Shown: in pieces, positions 39,301 to 46,245 of the stretch
How the letters are laid out: the number at the start of each line of letters is the position of its first letter
Position numbering within the stretch: position 1 is the stretch's first letter
NCBI GenBank assembly: GCA_944390355.1
Contig: CALXPT010000002.1
Coordinates: forward strand, 62,001-126,000
Length of the DNA stretch: 64,000 nucleotides
Source: an uncultured Alphaproteobacteria bacterium
Lineage (GTDB): Bacteria > Pseudomonadota > Alphaproteobacteria > RF32 > CAG-239
Reading direction: 5' to 3'
Position numbers and translations under genes: made by a program
Notes under the pieces: model-generated
Database searches by the model: none
What the model saw: the letters and a program-made list of their open reading frames with translations, nothing else
Told to the model about the DNA's origin: nothing

Positions 39301-42183
39301 CTCCGCATTTATAACATTTCCATTGTCGGAAGAGATACCATAAGCGGATTGAACATTTTCAATAGAAATAACGCCGGTGTTATTAACCAAACCGGATGTA
39401 GATTGAATGGCATAAGCCTCAGAGTCGGCAAGGGCGGTTGTGTTTTGAATGGAAATATTTGCAGTATTAGTGATATTGCCGCTGCCGGATTGAATACCAT
39501 AAGAAGTTTCTTTATTATTAATTGTAATGACGCCGGAGTTTGTTAAATTTCCGCTGGTTAATTGCAAACCGTAAGCGGCAGTATCAACTTTTCCGGTAGT
39601 ATTAGTTAGGTTAATGGCTCCGGAGTTAACCAAAGTACCGCCGGAAGAAGAAATACCATAACTGTTGTTCGAATCTTGAATATTGATATCAGCAGTATTG
39701 GTAATGGAAGCAGAGCTTGCAGAAATACCGTAAGCCGTTTCTTTTTGCAGAATAGAGATATTGCCGCTGTTATTAATTGTACCGACGCCTATTTTAAGTG
39801 CGTAAGCAGAATTATTTGTAATACCTGTTGTGTTTCCGAGGGTAATAGTACCGGAATTTTCAATATTTCCGGTATCGACCTCAATACCTGTACTATCGTT
39901 TGAATCGTTGATAGTAATGGCATTAGTGCTGTAAACATCACCATCCAAAGCTAAAATACCTGTAGAGACAGTATTTAAAGCATTAGTATTGTTTGTAATG
40001 GTGATTGTGCCATCATTATAAATATCACCTTTATTGGAAAGAATAGCCACAGTTTCGCCGCTATCAAGAACATTTCCGGAATCCGTATCCGAAGTAGTGC
40101 CGGACTCCCCGCTTTGAGTCCCGTCTCCAGAGTCTCCTTCGGTATCTCCGGAACCCTCTGAGCCTGTCTGAGAAACAGTAGAAGATGTAGAATTATCAAT
40201 AGTAATGGAAGCTGTAGCAGAGTTATATATATCCCCGTCTTGGGTCATATACATACCGACACCGCCTTTACTAAGACTAATTTCATTAGTGTTGCGAATA
40301 ACACCGGTGTTATTCATAATACCAACGCCATAGCGTTTAATTAATATTTCACCGCTGTTGATAGAACCACCACCGTTATAAGAGGCCATACCGTAGGAAT
40401 TATTTGCGTCGATAATAATATTTCCGGTATTTTCAAGATAGGGGGTAACTTGATCGAATTCAGTATTCTTCCCGTCCCCGCGAACAGAAAGCATACCGTA
40501 ATTTCCGCTCCCACCGGTGATTTGAATTAGATTATTATTGATTATTTTTCCGCCATGTACACTCTGCATACCGGCGGCACTTCCGGAAACGGTATTTGAA
40601 GATGAGCCTGTATCTGTAATATTAACATATATGTCGGCTTCATTCGTAGCGGTTGTGTTTCCATCAGCTCGCATACCGACAATACCCCCAGTACCGGCAA
40701 GCAAAGATGAATTTCCGTTTTCATCGGTACCGGTATAAGTTCCGCTTCCTGTCAAAGAAGCATTAAGGGTGATGGTACCTTGGTTAAGAAGATTAATAAA
40801 GCCTGCGCGGGATAAATACATATATCCGTTCAAAAAGTCATCTTCAAGCCAACTGCCCATACCGAACAAAGATGTTTGCATATCACGATTATTTGCGCTG
40901 ACTTCAAGCGTAATATTTCCGCGGTTAGTAACGTTTGTCTGAGAAGAAGGAGGATTTTCTTGGTTAATAAGTTGTCCGCGCATACCGACAATTGTACCGG
41001 CAACACTGTCGCTTGATTGGGAACGTCCGTAGATATCGCCGTCATTAATAATATCGGCACCTGTGTCGGCATACATACCGATAACGCCATGATTGGCGGC
41101 ATCCCCTTTAAAGTTCATGTTAATCTGAGCTCCAAACTGGTTAATAGCCAGAGAGTCCATACTCGCCACCATGCCAAGCGTTCCGTTCTGAGCGTCAATA
41201 TTAATAATGGAGTAATTGTTAGCAAAAGCATTTTTATAAGCAGCGAGAGCCGTCGTATTATTTTTAAGCGTAATGATAAAGGAAGCTGAAGGGTCGTACA
41301 TTGAACTGGTAGAAGCGTAACCATTGTTAACGGTAGAGCCTTCATTAATAGCCTTCATGGCGACTTGAATGTAATCACCATATTCGATAGCACTGCTTCT
41401 AAAGTCAATCAAATCAATGAGCGGTGTAGACGTTTGAGTTGTAGTTCCGTCTTCATCTTCACTTTTAACATTAATACTGCCATCGTTTGAAATAACCCAG
41501 CCTTCATTGTAACTGGTTCCCAAACTATAATCAGGATAAGAACCGTTTGTAATGGTAAAGCCGTTCTGTTCCAGTAAAATAACCGGATTATAAGGATAAT
41601 CTGCAGAATAATTAGGGCGTTTAGTCCCAACAATTCCTGCAAGAGAATAAGCCGTAGACTCATAAGGAGTCGAATTATTACTGCCCCCACCGCCACTACT
41701 AAGGATAACAGCCAAAGCGGCACCAGCTAAAATAATACCGCTAACAAGCAAGGTCGTACCGGAAAGAGCAAATTCTTCCTCTCCGATATAAGAATAAGCT
41801 TGACGAGAATTAGCCGTAGCAGGTACGACGCGTCTGGAAGCTAAAAAAGAGTCTCTGTTTCTGACCGCTAAATTTTGCGTACAAGGATGATTGGGGTTGG
41901 CACCGGCCGCCCGCAAAGTATTGTAAGCAATATAGTTTCTTCGAGTAATAGCATGGCAAAGAGCCGTATTGCCATACCTGTCAAGCGAGTCGATATTGAG
42001 CCCGCGTTGTACGGCAGCTTTTAAAGCACGAACATTCCCTCTGGCCGCTAGAGTATATAACTGAGCATTGCTTAAAGGCGGCAAGTAAGCCCAAGCAACT
42101 TTAGGTAAAGAAGCCACGAGAAATGTATATATTGTTGTAAAAACAATAACTTTTCGTAGCAAATTTAACTTAAGTATACGCAT
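33319..42183 (-). CDS. Giant autotransporter adhesin-like protein with N-terminal ankyrin segment
   Basis: 2954 residues from the ATG at 42183; the frame also allows a TTG ten codons earlier, and neither has a clear ribosome site. Signal peptide to about residue 32 (VASLPKVAWA), then an ankyrin-like segment (NAQLYTLAARGNVRALKAAV, GLNIDSLDRYGNTALCHAI, AAGANPNHP), a hydrophobic helix (TTLLVSGIILAGAALAVIL) and GGGGS. Next comes a passenger of over 2,200 residues of degenerate units around 20-25 residues (GDNSYGM, TNNGSISI, SGTINLSG), typical of a beta-solenoid, an acidic Ser-rich linker, and a C-terminal 12-strand-type autotransporter beta-domain (about 300 residues) ending in Phe (AGMGYKF). Secreted through the outer membrane; adhesion is inferred. 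Confidence 0.9.
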   Translation of the reverse strand: MRILKLNLLRKVIVFTTIYTFLVASLPKVAWAYLPPLSNAQLYTLAARGNVRALKAAVQRGLNIDSLDRYGNTALCHAITRRNYIAYNTLRAAGANPNHPCTQNLAVRNRDSFLASRRVVPATANSRQAYSYIGEEEFALSGTTLLVSGIILAGAALAVILSSGGGGSNNSTPYESTAYSLAGIVGTKRPNYSADYPYNPVILLEQNGFTITNGSYPDYSLGTSYNEGWVISNDGSINVKSEDEDGTTTQTSTPLIDLIDFRSSAIEYGDYIQVAMKAINEGSTVNNGYASTSSMYDPSASFIITLKNNTTALAAYKNAFANNYSIINIDAQNGTLGMVASMDSLAINQFGAQINMNFKGDAANHGVIGMYADTGADIINDGDIYGRSQSSDSVAGTIVGMRGQLINQENPPSSQTNVTNRGNITLEVSANNRDMQTSLFGMGSWLEDDFLNGYMYLSRAGFINLLNQGTITLNASLTGSGTYTGTDENGNSSLLAGTGGIVGMRADGNTTATNEADIYVNITDTGSSSNTVSGSAAGMQSVHGGKIINNNLIQITGGSGNYGMLSVRGDGKNTEFDQVTPYLENTGNIIIDANNSYGMASYNGGGSINSGEILIKRYGVGIMNNTGVIRNTNEISLSKGGVGMYMTQDGDIYNSATASITIDNSTSSTVSQTGSEGSGDTEGDSGDGTQSGESGTTSDTDSGNVLDSGETVAILSNKGDIYNDGTITITNNTNALNTVSTGILALDGDVYSTNAITINDSNDSTGIEVDTGNIENSGTITLGNTTGITNNSAYALKIGVGTINNSGNISILQKETAYGISASSASITNTADINIQDSNNSYGISSSGGTLVNSGAINLTNTTGKVDTAAYGLQLTSGNLTNSGVITINNKETSYGIQSGSGNITNTANISIQNTTALADSEAYAIQSTSGLVNNTGVISIENVQSAYGISSDNGNVINAENATINISDSSTMQGNTGYGIKTVNGSITSNASISISNKDNAYGLASENGQIDSNAAINITGNTGASSSVAYGIMGGTGPVNNNETITIQNANEGYGIAVTNAVVINNAQISLTNSQQTQNKTSYGIKADKGSVTNNADITMNVTGDLSAGIDLDSGSYGIWADQANIVNNSNITFLKRGNGMYAASGLNYNYGTIHMQGGGVGMETASGNATNDVQGTITIDETGVGMVSGLGQAYNQGQINITGTLSTGMESQYFAQNDGIINITGYNSKGMSVTAANAQAINNSTISITTSENGLYNYGMYGADGIYSRIVNNGNITFSGKEYPPTENFAYGIYFSNGQASNNGNITINNMFGYGMYFTNGGTLNNYQNITLNYGGIGMGGNGTASSGDSQETAAMTNNAGATITINGDNSYGMQGLGTATAWNDGAISVDGENSYGIFTTSGSGTNNSTIIMEADNSIGMHSEEADSINKNGATITLNGDNSVGMETVSGGTISNSIQGAVNQGEIIINGKNSVGMKSLGDGVVTNKNLITVAGDQSSGMQADGAGEVTNQQDIVVTGDSSYGMSATDGTATNNGSISIEGNDSYGMYANGESATIVNGEDGTISLGTNGSQYAMYVKAGSAINQGIIDLDQDNTVAMFVESGSAENQKRIIIQGDNSYAMQSLGDGTITNTAGKVGNVSYENIETFRPEDGIFVQGSNSVGMNAGGQSTATNAENGVISVQGPNSFGMTATGVTVGTETYYGTAINQGIILVSDASSEAMYADGGVITNDKTGIIYTNGQYGMHVHGGSGTNIGLIQNSAGGASADDAFTAMYADAGSLDNQGRITLNGDNSVGMAVEGTASASNSTSESRIEINGADSIGMLAGSSSSTATNNGIITVDQNSSVAMQAENGGQIVNNGSITSNGMIFMNVVNGSAINTGDMQITNSFDTTSGTAPVGILVQAGSGQNTGTITVKGDQAIAMQAQSGTVTNANGANIFVNSSQGVGLSALNGGKAINEGTIDVSSSDGYAMFADDGGTIENSSNGTILTDGAYAMYAGTGNIINNGSMTFDQNNFHALHLEENGTISNNADITLNGNSASAIYSSANSTSVSVDNSGKLELSGSDATAIYVNAGILTNSGEIKMTGTDNATAIQGGDLNVTNNASITLSGQNASNNTGISVENGNITNSGTINLSGSNAIAIENTSGNIINSGTLIVGPTQGSGGTGISNYAIKTGSGSIQNSGAVSVNGISSFGFYVGSGGSLINEGGTITVAGSGAIGAYADGGTITNNAGSITVSGGNNTGIAVVNGGTGINNATISVTGGYGIGMSADNNSTITNGALINVSGGNVIAMKATNGSKITHAGSIVWSGSTAGNTGPDNVFSVDPTSTITISGTVVEGSYAASEGNTQSYSTMATRAAPVMMAAYSAPMSMSASVNAESVADASDVVEDDDENVNNSTTVASAESSGEVSSENTPSSNQPVRTLLATPAVSGVNTLLAVDEDDPIDEDSTVSESNAPQTDDSSDNSENSKARILLANGARIISNNVKGHYGVDGSATLEGNKDTYELKNVITSKNADNIKVSGTAWFNDAKLVKSDDDVDLSSLDSIFEEANEQTIKEAEENGETVDSSELLVNNYDESQLNNYSIILKKGDLTKILASSAQIQDKSLLAGLDNAYTEGKQSQLFEPMKMAQTNQELSGAIYDELGLGFFSTFTKQDFDILKSTNRMLNAAIFNDKQTKEVRVISGYEFNYHDRKSSSDMDGYEDKLHSIYAMADKKFTDNTRVGLGIMLSRYDAEYEADSNKNNETMVSILAPITYTPNKATKIVSVPRVGAGFGEYQRKAASGAYEGDTKNLYYGITNEARHEYDFGWIGFEPTLEFNVLGMHQAKIKENSAVEIDSADNFSIEGGVGLYATRLFEFGEQQKLKLRAGGTFYHEFADPYKARQARLKDAEISYLLNKYDLSRNRGVVSVRMDYEYNDALNVYGEFNKFIEEDGGYAINAGMGYKF

Positions 42184-42392
42184 ATAGCAACCATAATTAA
42201 GTACTAAAAACAACCTCGGCTCACAAACCGAGCTAATAAACTTTTAGCAAAGAGAGCAAAGAGCGTCAATTAAAGTAAATTAATTATACAACGTTTTTTT
42301 CATATAAAAACTTTTAGATAGGAGAACAAAGAAAACGCAAATTAATTTTCTGTTAAACAATGTGTTTTATAATAAAAGAACGCGAGGAAAAA

Positions 42393-43694
42393 ATGGAAGA
42401 GAAAGAGTTTATCAGCAAATTAAGCTGGAGCTATCGTTTTGAAAAAATGTCCGGCAAAGATAATACATATATTATCCGCCGGCGAGATGGACTAATTTCC
42501 GCATTCATAGAAATAAATGGGAATAACATCATATCATTCAGAAGTCATCAAAACCGCCGTTTGCCGACCGGAATAGTTAATATTTTTGCCAGACGAATAA
42601 TTGAAAAAGGATATCATATAAGTGATGAAGCCGCCATAGAGTTAGGAATAAGCGTTATAGAGCTGGAGGGAGGAAGATACACATATATATCATCTGAGCA
42701 TATAAAGAAATACGGCTTATCTGTTTATGAAAATTCGCAGTTTCACATAAACACGCTTTTGCTTTCAAAGCTGAGCATTCCATCAGATACAAAGAATTGC
42801 ACGATTGACTTTCACCAAGCCAAAGTAAACAGACTGATAATAAAAAAAGATACACAGGCCGAGATAGATTTAAGGGAAAATTTTTTTATAAAGGAAGTAT
42901 TGATAGGAGACAACTTTGTCGGGAAAATATATCTTTCGGAAAATAATATAAAGAAGATAAAAGTAGGCAAAAATTGTTCAGCGGAGATTGTGTATACGAA
43001 AGGGAGAATTGCCCCAAAAATCTACATTGGCTCCCAATTTAAAGGCTATCTGCAGCTAAGGAATACACAAATAAAAAAAATAAGAATAGCCCGCGATTCA
43101 AAAGGCAAATTGAGAGTTCAAAATTGTATAATCAAAGAACCTATTGATGTAGGAAAAAATTCAAGTTTGGAGATAGATTTATCAACAGTATATTGCCCAT
43201 ATATATATCTGAGAAAGGATTATTCTGGACATCTGAAAGAAGATGGACAGCCAAACAAGCAGGGGATACGGGCAATATTCACGGACAATGATTTTTCGGG
43301 GCAAATAGATTTAAGTTTAACAAGTACAATACAACGTTTGGAAATAGGGAAAAACAGTAGTGGCAATGTAGATAGCATAGGGTGTAAGAGTATAGAGGTA
43401 ATCAAAATCGATTCCAATTTTTCAGGAGAGATAGATTGCCGAGAATCTAGTGTCGTATACATGTCTGTAGAGACACCATGTCAAGGAAGTTTTTTCTTAT
43501 CAGATGCGACCAGATTAGCACTACTTAGTCTTCCCAAAATGAGTAAACACAAAATTTTTGGAGTTGGAAAACCGCTGAGTTTTTCTCCCTCAGATAAAAA
43601 CAATATAAATTATAAATTCAAAGAAATAAAATTGCCGAGGATATATTTTAAGAGCCTACGTCCGACTGGTGTAATTTCAAAAATATTCAACTAA
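42393..43694 (+). CDS. Unknown repetitive protein, probable beta-solenoid
   Basis: 433 residues from the ATG at 42393 (GCGAGGAAAAA upstream; an ATG eleven codons earlier lacks a site). No signal peptide. From about residue 110 to 380 it is built of irregular units of 20-25 residues with alternating hydrophobics and Asn/Gly/Ser turns: IGDNFVGKIYLSENNIKKIK, VGKNCSAEIVY, IGSQFKGYLQL, VGKNSSLEIDL, NDFSGQIDLS, IGKNSSGNVDS, SNFSGEIDCRESS. This looks like a right-handed parallel beta-solenoid of the polymer-forming/bactofilin kind, but I cannot name the family. Divergent from the autotransporter gene, which it may serve. Confidence 0.72.
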   Translation: MEEKEFISKLSWSYRFEKMSGKDNTYIIRRRDGLISAFIEINGNNIISFRSHQNRRLPTGIVNIFARRIIEKGYHISDEAAIELGISVIELEGGRYTYISSEHIKKYGLSVYENSQFHINTLLLSKLSIPSDTKNCTIDFHQAKVNRLIIKKDTQAEIDLRENFFIKEVLIGDNFVGKIYLSENNIKKIKVGKNCSAEIVYTKGRIAPKIYIGSQFKGYLQLRNTQIKKIRIARDSKGKLRVQNCIIKEPIDVGKNSSLEIDLSTVYCPYIYLRKDYSGHLKEDGQPNKQGIRAIFTDNDFSGQIDLSLTSTIQRLEIGKNSSGNVDSIGCKSIEVIKIDSNFSGEIDCRESSVVYMSVETPCQGSFFLSDATRLALLSLPKMSKHKIFGVGKPLSFSPSDKNNINYKFKEIKLPRIYFKSLRPTGVISKIFN

Positions 43695-43740
43695 TGGCTA
43701 TAAAACGAATGTGTTACGGATTTGTAACAAAAAAGGTTGT

Positions 43741-43775
43741 ACATGTGCGCCGAATATGCTATAATTAGCATATAA
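43741..43775 (+). promoter_or_regulatory. Promoter with palindromic operator over the -10 box
   Basis: TTGTAC, 17-base spacer, TATAAT. The -10 box lies in the centre of a perfect palindrome, ATATGCTA-TAAT-TAGCATAT (8-base arms), about 43755-43774. A dimeric repressor bound there would block the promoter of the gene at 43815. Confidence 0.6.
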
Positions 43776-43814
43776 AAGAACAGCTATAATTATGAGTAAG
43801 AGAGGGGGCCATCC

Positions 43815-44330
43815 ATGGTTGAAGTCAGATATCAAACTTTAGGCGAGACATTTATAGAAGATTTAACGCTTGCAAAAAAAAGCAAGGCAACCCTGTTTGA
43901 GTTTTTAATCCGCACGATTAGTCGCGACAATCCGGAAGAAGACGTACGAAATTTAGTTAATTCAATAACAGAAAGTGAAAGTTTGATTAATTACTACGAT
44001 GTTTTATCAAGATTACAAATTGAGAGAAATTCAAGAAGCATAAACACCATCAGACGTCGACTTCAGGGAGCACATTCGTTGCAGCACGGAGGGAATAGCA
44101 ATTATATAAATATCATGAAAAAGAAGCTTAGCATCTTATCATCCATGACAATAGGGCTGAAAGAACATCTTTATATGATAGTAAATTGTTATATACGAGA
44201 GATGGCTTACGGGGATATAAAGCAATTCAAAGAAGAATTTCTGAATTTTTTGGGAGAAACGTTAAATCAAGGAGGATATTATATCCGTTCCAACCAAGAA
44301 GAAACAACGGGACTAGCAACCTATATGTAG
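43815..44330 (+). CDS. Unknown 171-residue helical protein
   Basis: No recognised family. Predicted all-helical and charged: ETFIEDLTLAKKSKATLFEF, EEDVRNLVNSITESESLINY, SRSINTIRRRLQGAHS, MKKKLSILSSMTIGLKEHLY. No signal peptide. A strong ribosome site (GAGAGGGGG) and a near-consensus promoter with an operator-like palindrome suggest regulated, efficient expression. A terminator follows, so it is a single-gene unit between the solenoid-like gene and the VanX-like gene. Could be a small regulator that binds its own palindrome, but no helix-turn-helix is obvious. Confidence 0.72.
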   Translation: MVEVRYQTLGETFIEDLTLAKKSKATLFEFLIRTISRDNPEEDVRNLVNSITESESLINYYDVLSRLQIERNSRSINTIRRRLQGAHSLQHGGNSNYINIMKKKLSILSSMTIGLKEHLYMIVNCYIREMAYGDIKQFKEEFLNFLGETLNQGGYYIRSNQEETTGLATYM

Positions 44331-44345
44331 AAGACTAGAGAGAAA

Positions 44346-44392
44346 AACTCCGGATGAAAGAACATAACATCCGGAGTTTTTTATTTGACAAA
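44346..44392 (+). terminator. Terminator after the gene at 43815
   Basis: CTCCGGATG, loop, CATCCGGAG followed by TTTTTTATTT. Confidence 0.88.
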
Positions 44393-44394
44393 CA

Positions 44395-44422
44395 AAGGAA
44401 AACGTATAGGCTAAACATATAC
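44395..44422 (+). promoter_or_regulatory. Promoter for the VanX-like gene
   Basis: TTGACA (44395-44400), 16-base spacer, TAGGCT (44417-44422). Leader A-rich, GAAATTTAAGAAA before the ATG, no Shine-Dalgarno sequence. Confidence 0.55.
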
Positions 44423-44451
44423 GAAAACCAAAAAAAAAGAAATTTAAGAAA

Positions 44452-45084
44452 ATGAGCGATAAGTTAGTTGAGTTAAAAACGGATAACGATTTTATAATAG
44501 ATTTAATGTACGCCGCAACGGAGAACATGTTGCAAACGGATATTTATTCGGAAGTTGGTTTGGGCAATCGTTGTTTTATGCATCCGGATATGTTGGAAGC
44601 CTTAAATAAATTGAGAGCGACATTAAAAGAACACAATCTCAAACTAAAAATAAAAGATGCGTATCGACCGCCGCTGGCGCATGAGAAAATGTTGCAAATA
44701 ATCCCGATGGAAGGATTTTTTGCGCGCACGCCGGAACGTTCGCAGCATTGCCACGGAAGTGCAATAGATTGTATTTTGGTAAATCGAGAAGACGATGAAG
44801 AGCTGGCTTATCCCTGTCGAGTAGATGCCTATGAAAAGAGATATGCGGAGCAAATAGCCCAAGGGAAGTGGGATGATTTTAAGAAACATCTGGAGCGCGC
44901 AAAATATACATGGACGAGCAGTCCGGAAGCAGAAATAAAAAATCGGGAGTTTCAAAGAAAATTGCTTGAACAAGTCGGGTTAGAGGCCTTAGAACATGAA
45001 TGGTGGCATTTTAACCTACCGCATAAAGAAAAATACCCGCTGGTAGATTTTCGCAACGAGAACGGGAAATTTATTTTTTTGTAG
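44452..45084 (+). CDS. D-alanyl-D-alanine dipeptidase (VanX/DdpX family)
   Basis: Zinc dipeptidase that splits D-Ala-D-Ala. 210 residues, usual length. The zinc ligands and catalytic residues are in SQHCHGSAID (SxHxxGxAxD) and EHEWWHF (ExxWH), and the arginine-containing IKDAYRPP segment is present. No signal peptide, so cytoplasmic. No vanH or vanA-like ligase is nearby, which argues for peptidoglycan turnover or nutrient use rather than glycopeptide resistance. It ends in a terminator whose T run joins the promoter cassette of the cysteine-rich gene copy 2. Confidence 0.92.
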   Translation: MSDKLVELKTDNDFIIDLMYAATENMLQTDIYSEVGLGNRCFMHPDMLEALNKLRATLKEHNLKLKIKDAYRPPLAHEKMLQIIPMEGFFARTPERSQHCHGSAIDCILVNREDDEELAYPCRVDAYEKRYAEQIAQGKWDDFKKHLERAKYTWTSSPEAEIKNREFQRKLLEQVGLEALEHEWWHFNLPHKEKYPLVDFRNENGKFIFL

Positions 45085-45108
45085 TTGAGGCAAACATTAT
45101 ACAAAAAG

Positions 45109-45139
45109 GAGCTCCGAGAACGGAGCTCAATTTTTTTTT
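45109..45139 (+). terminator. Terminator of the VanX-like gene
   Basis: GAGCTCCG AGAA CGGAGCTC then AATTTTTTTTT. The cassette repeat starts in the T run. Confidence 0.9.
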
Positions 45140-45262
45140 ATGCAAAACACTTCGCCCAAAGCCGCGGAAAACCTCGAAAATTTCTATTGAAAGGAATTTT
45201 CTTTTGTGTTATAATACGAGTCGTGAAGACAAATGTAATTAGAACTTTATGCGAGGTGTATT
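45138..45262 (+). repeat. Promoter cassette repeat, copy 2
   Basis: Same roughly 125-base cassette as at 33135-33258 and 53878-54000, here on the plus strand. TTGAAA at 45187-45192, 17-base spacer, TATAAT at 45210-45215, ribosome site GAGGTG just before ATGATG. The open frame that crosses it (encoding SRGKPRKFLLKG in all copies) reflects DNA identity and is probably not translated. Confidence 0.87.
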
Positions 45263-46138
45263 ATGATGAAAAAGGGTTGCCTTTTGCTGTGTGCAACAGC
45301 ATTAAGCTTGGCTTGGTTGGATAATCAAGCTCAAGCATCAATTGGTTTTAATCTGAAAGCACCTCCGGTTCCGAGCTATGCTAAATTACACACATCACAC
45401 ACTTCACACCTCATGGCTCGACATTTGTCTTCGCCAAGTTTTAAGGCAAGAGAACTCAAGGTTGCGCAGGTATGCTGGATAACCGATACCGAAGACTGCG
45501 GCGGGGCAGACTTTGTCGGCACCGATTTGGAAGGCGGCACGCCGGAAGTTATTCCCCCAGGGGGTGGTGATGCCGACAGCTGTATCAAAATGGGCTATGA
45601 CAAAACCTCTTGCCCAAGCGGTTATAAGCCGAATAAATATTGTCCGCTGAATAACAAATATTTTGCCGAATGTATACCGGACTGCCCGAGTAATTACGTA
45701 ACTTGCGAAGCTCCGTTAAAAGGCGTCGGAACAGTTTGCGGCAATGGTTTATACAAAGACTGTTGTACGCCGACTTGTCCGGCAGAATACAAATACACAC
45801 TTGGTTCAATCCCTGATGGGTATGAAGCGGATGGCGAACCTTGTGAGGAATGCGACGAAGGCGGCCTCAAAATCAAGGAAAAATACAAAATCAAAGAGAA
45901 AGACTGTACGGGATTTTTTGACTGCGGCGATATGGGGTGCAAAGCAGGCACACCGACTTGTCGAACAGGTAATACAACCTTGTGTTCGGAATGTGAGCCC
46001 TGCCCGAACTTAGGCACGGAGAGCGAATGTCCGCCGTGTTCGGTCTGCACTTATGAGGAATGCTCGAGTTTATATATTGTAACCGGTTGCGCAACCGGCT
46101 GCACCGACTGGTGCGACTATTGCGCTTTTGAACAATAG
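45263..46138 (+). CDS. Secreted cysteine-rich protein, copy 2
   Basis: 291 residues, about 29 cysteines. Signal peptide about 1-27 (LLLCATALSLAWLDNQAQA), the conserved NLKAPPVPSYAKLHTSHTSH linker, CWITDTEDCGGADF, PEVIPPGGGD, and a Cys-rich body with CPLNNKYFAECIPDCPS, KIKEKYKIKEKDC and the ending CTYEECSSLYIVTGCATGC. A 213-base stretch (45376-45588) encodes exactly the same residues in the unused antisense frame as copy 1, showing nearly identical DNA. It leads a two-gene operon with the lectin-like protein at 46246. Oriented opposite to copies 1 and 3. Confidence 0.82.
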   Translation: MMKKGCLLLCATALSLAWLDNQAQASIGFNLKAPPVPSYAKLHTSHTSHLMARHLSSPSFKARELKVAQVCWITDTEDCGGADFVGTDLEGGTPEVIPPGGGDADSCIKMGYDKTSCPSGYKPNKYCPLNNKYFAECIPDCPSNYVTCEAPLKGVGTVCGNGLYKDCCTPTCPAEYKYTLGSIPDGYEADGEPCEECDEGGLKIKEKYKIKEKDCTGFFDCGDMGCKAGTPTCRTGNTTLCSECEPCPNLGTESECPPCSVCTYEECSSLYIVTGCATGCTDWCDYCAFEQ

Positions 46139-46182
46139 TTCAAAGTCAAGAGAGAGGGAAAAATAACCAATAATTATTAACA

Positions 46183-46240
46183 ATGCGGCGGTCTGGGCAC
46201 AATGCAAAATTGGTGGCGGCAGACCCCGCCTACAGGAGAA
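46183..46240 (+). other. GC-rich hairpin in the intergenic leader of the lectin-like gene
   Basis: GCGGCGGTCTG and CAGACCCCGCC face each other across about 25 bases, directly before the AGGAG ribosome site of the gene at 46246. Much GC-richer than its surroundings; absent from the equivalent short spacer in copy 1. Could attenuate translation of the second gene. Confidence 0.4.
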
Positions 46241-46245
46241 ATAAA

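Noticed and set aside
36112-41723. Many long open frames on both strands within the autotransporter gene
   Set aside because: Shadows caused by the repetitive, Asn/Ser/Gly/Thr-rich codons of the passenger; none has a start signal or recognisable domain.
44452-45084. Vancomycin resistance
   Set aside because: Only the dipeptidase is present; VanX-like enzymes also serve peptidoglycan turnover, and the host is Gram-negative.
45085-45324. Open frame crossing the promoter cassette that encodes FAQSRGKPRKFLLKG in all three copies
   Set aside because: It covers the -35 and -10 boxes and runs out of frame into the cysteine-rich gene in copies 2 and 3. Its conservation is explained by the DNA repeat itself.
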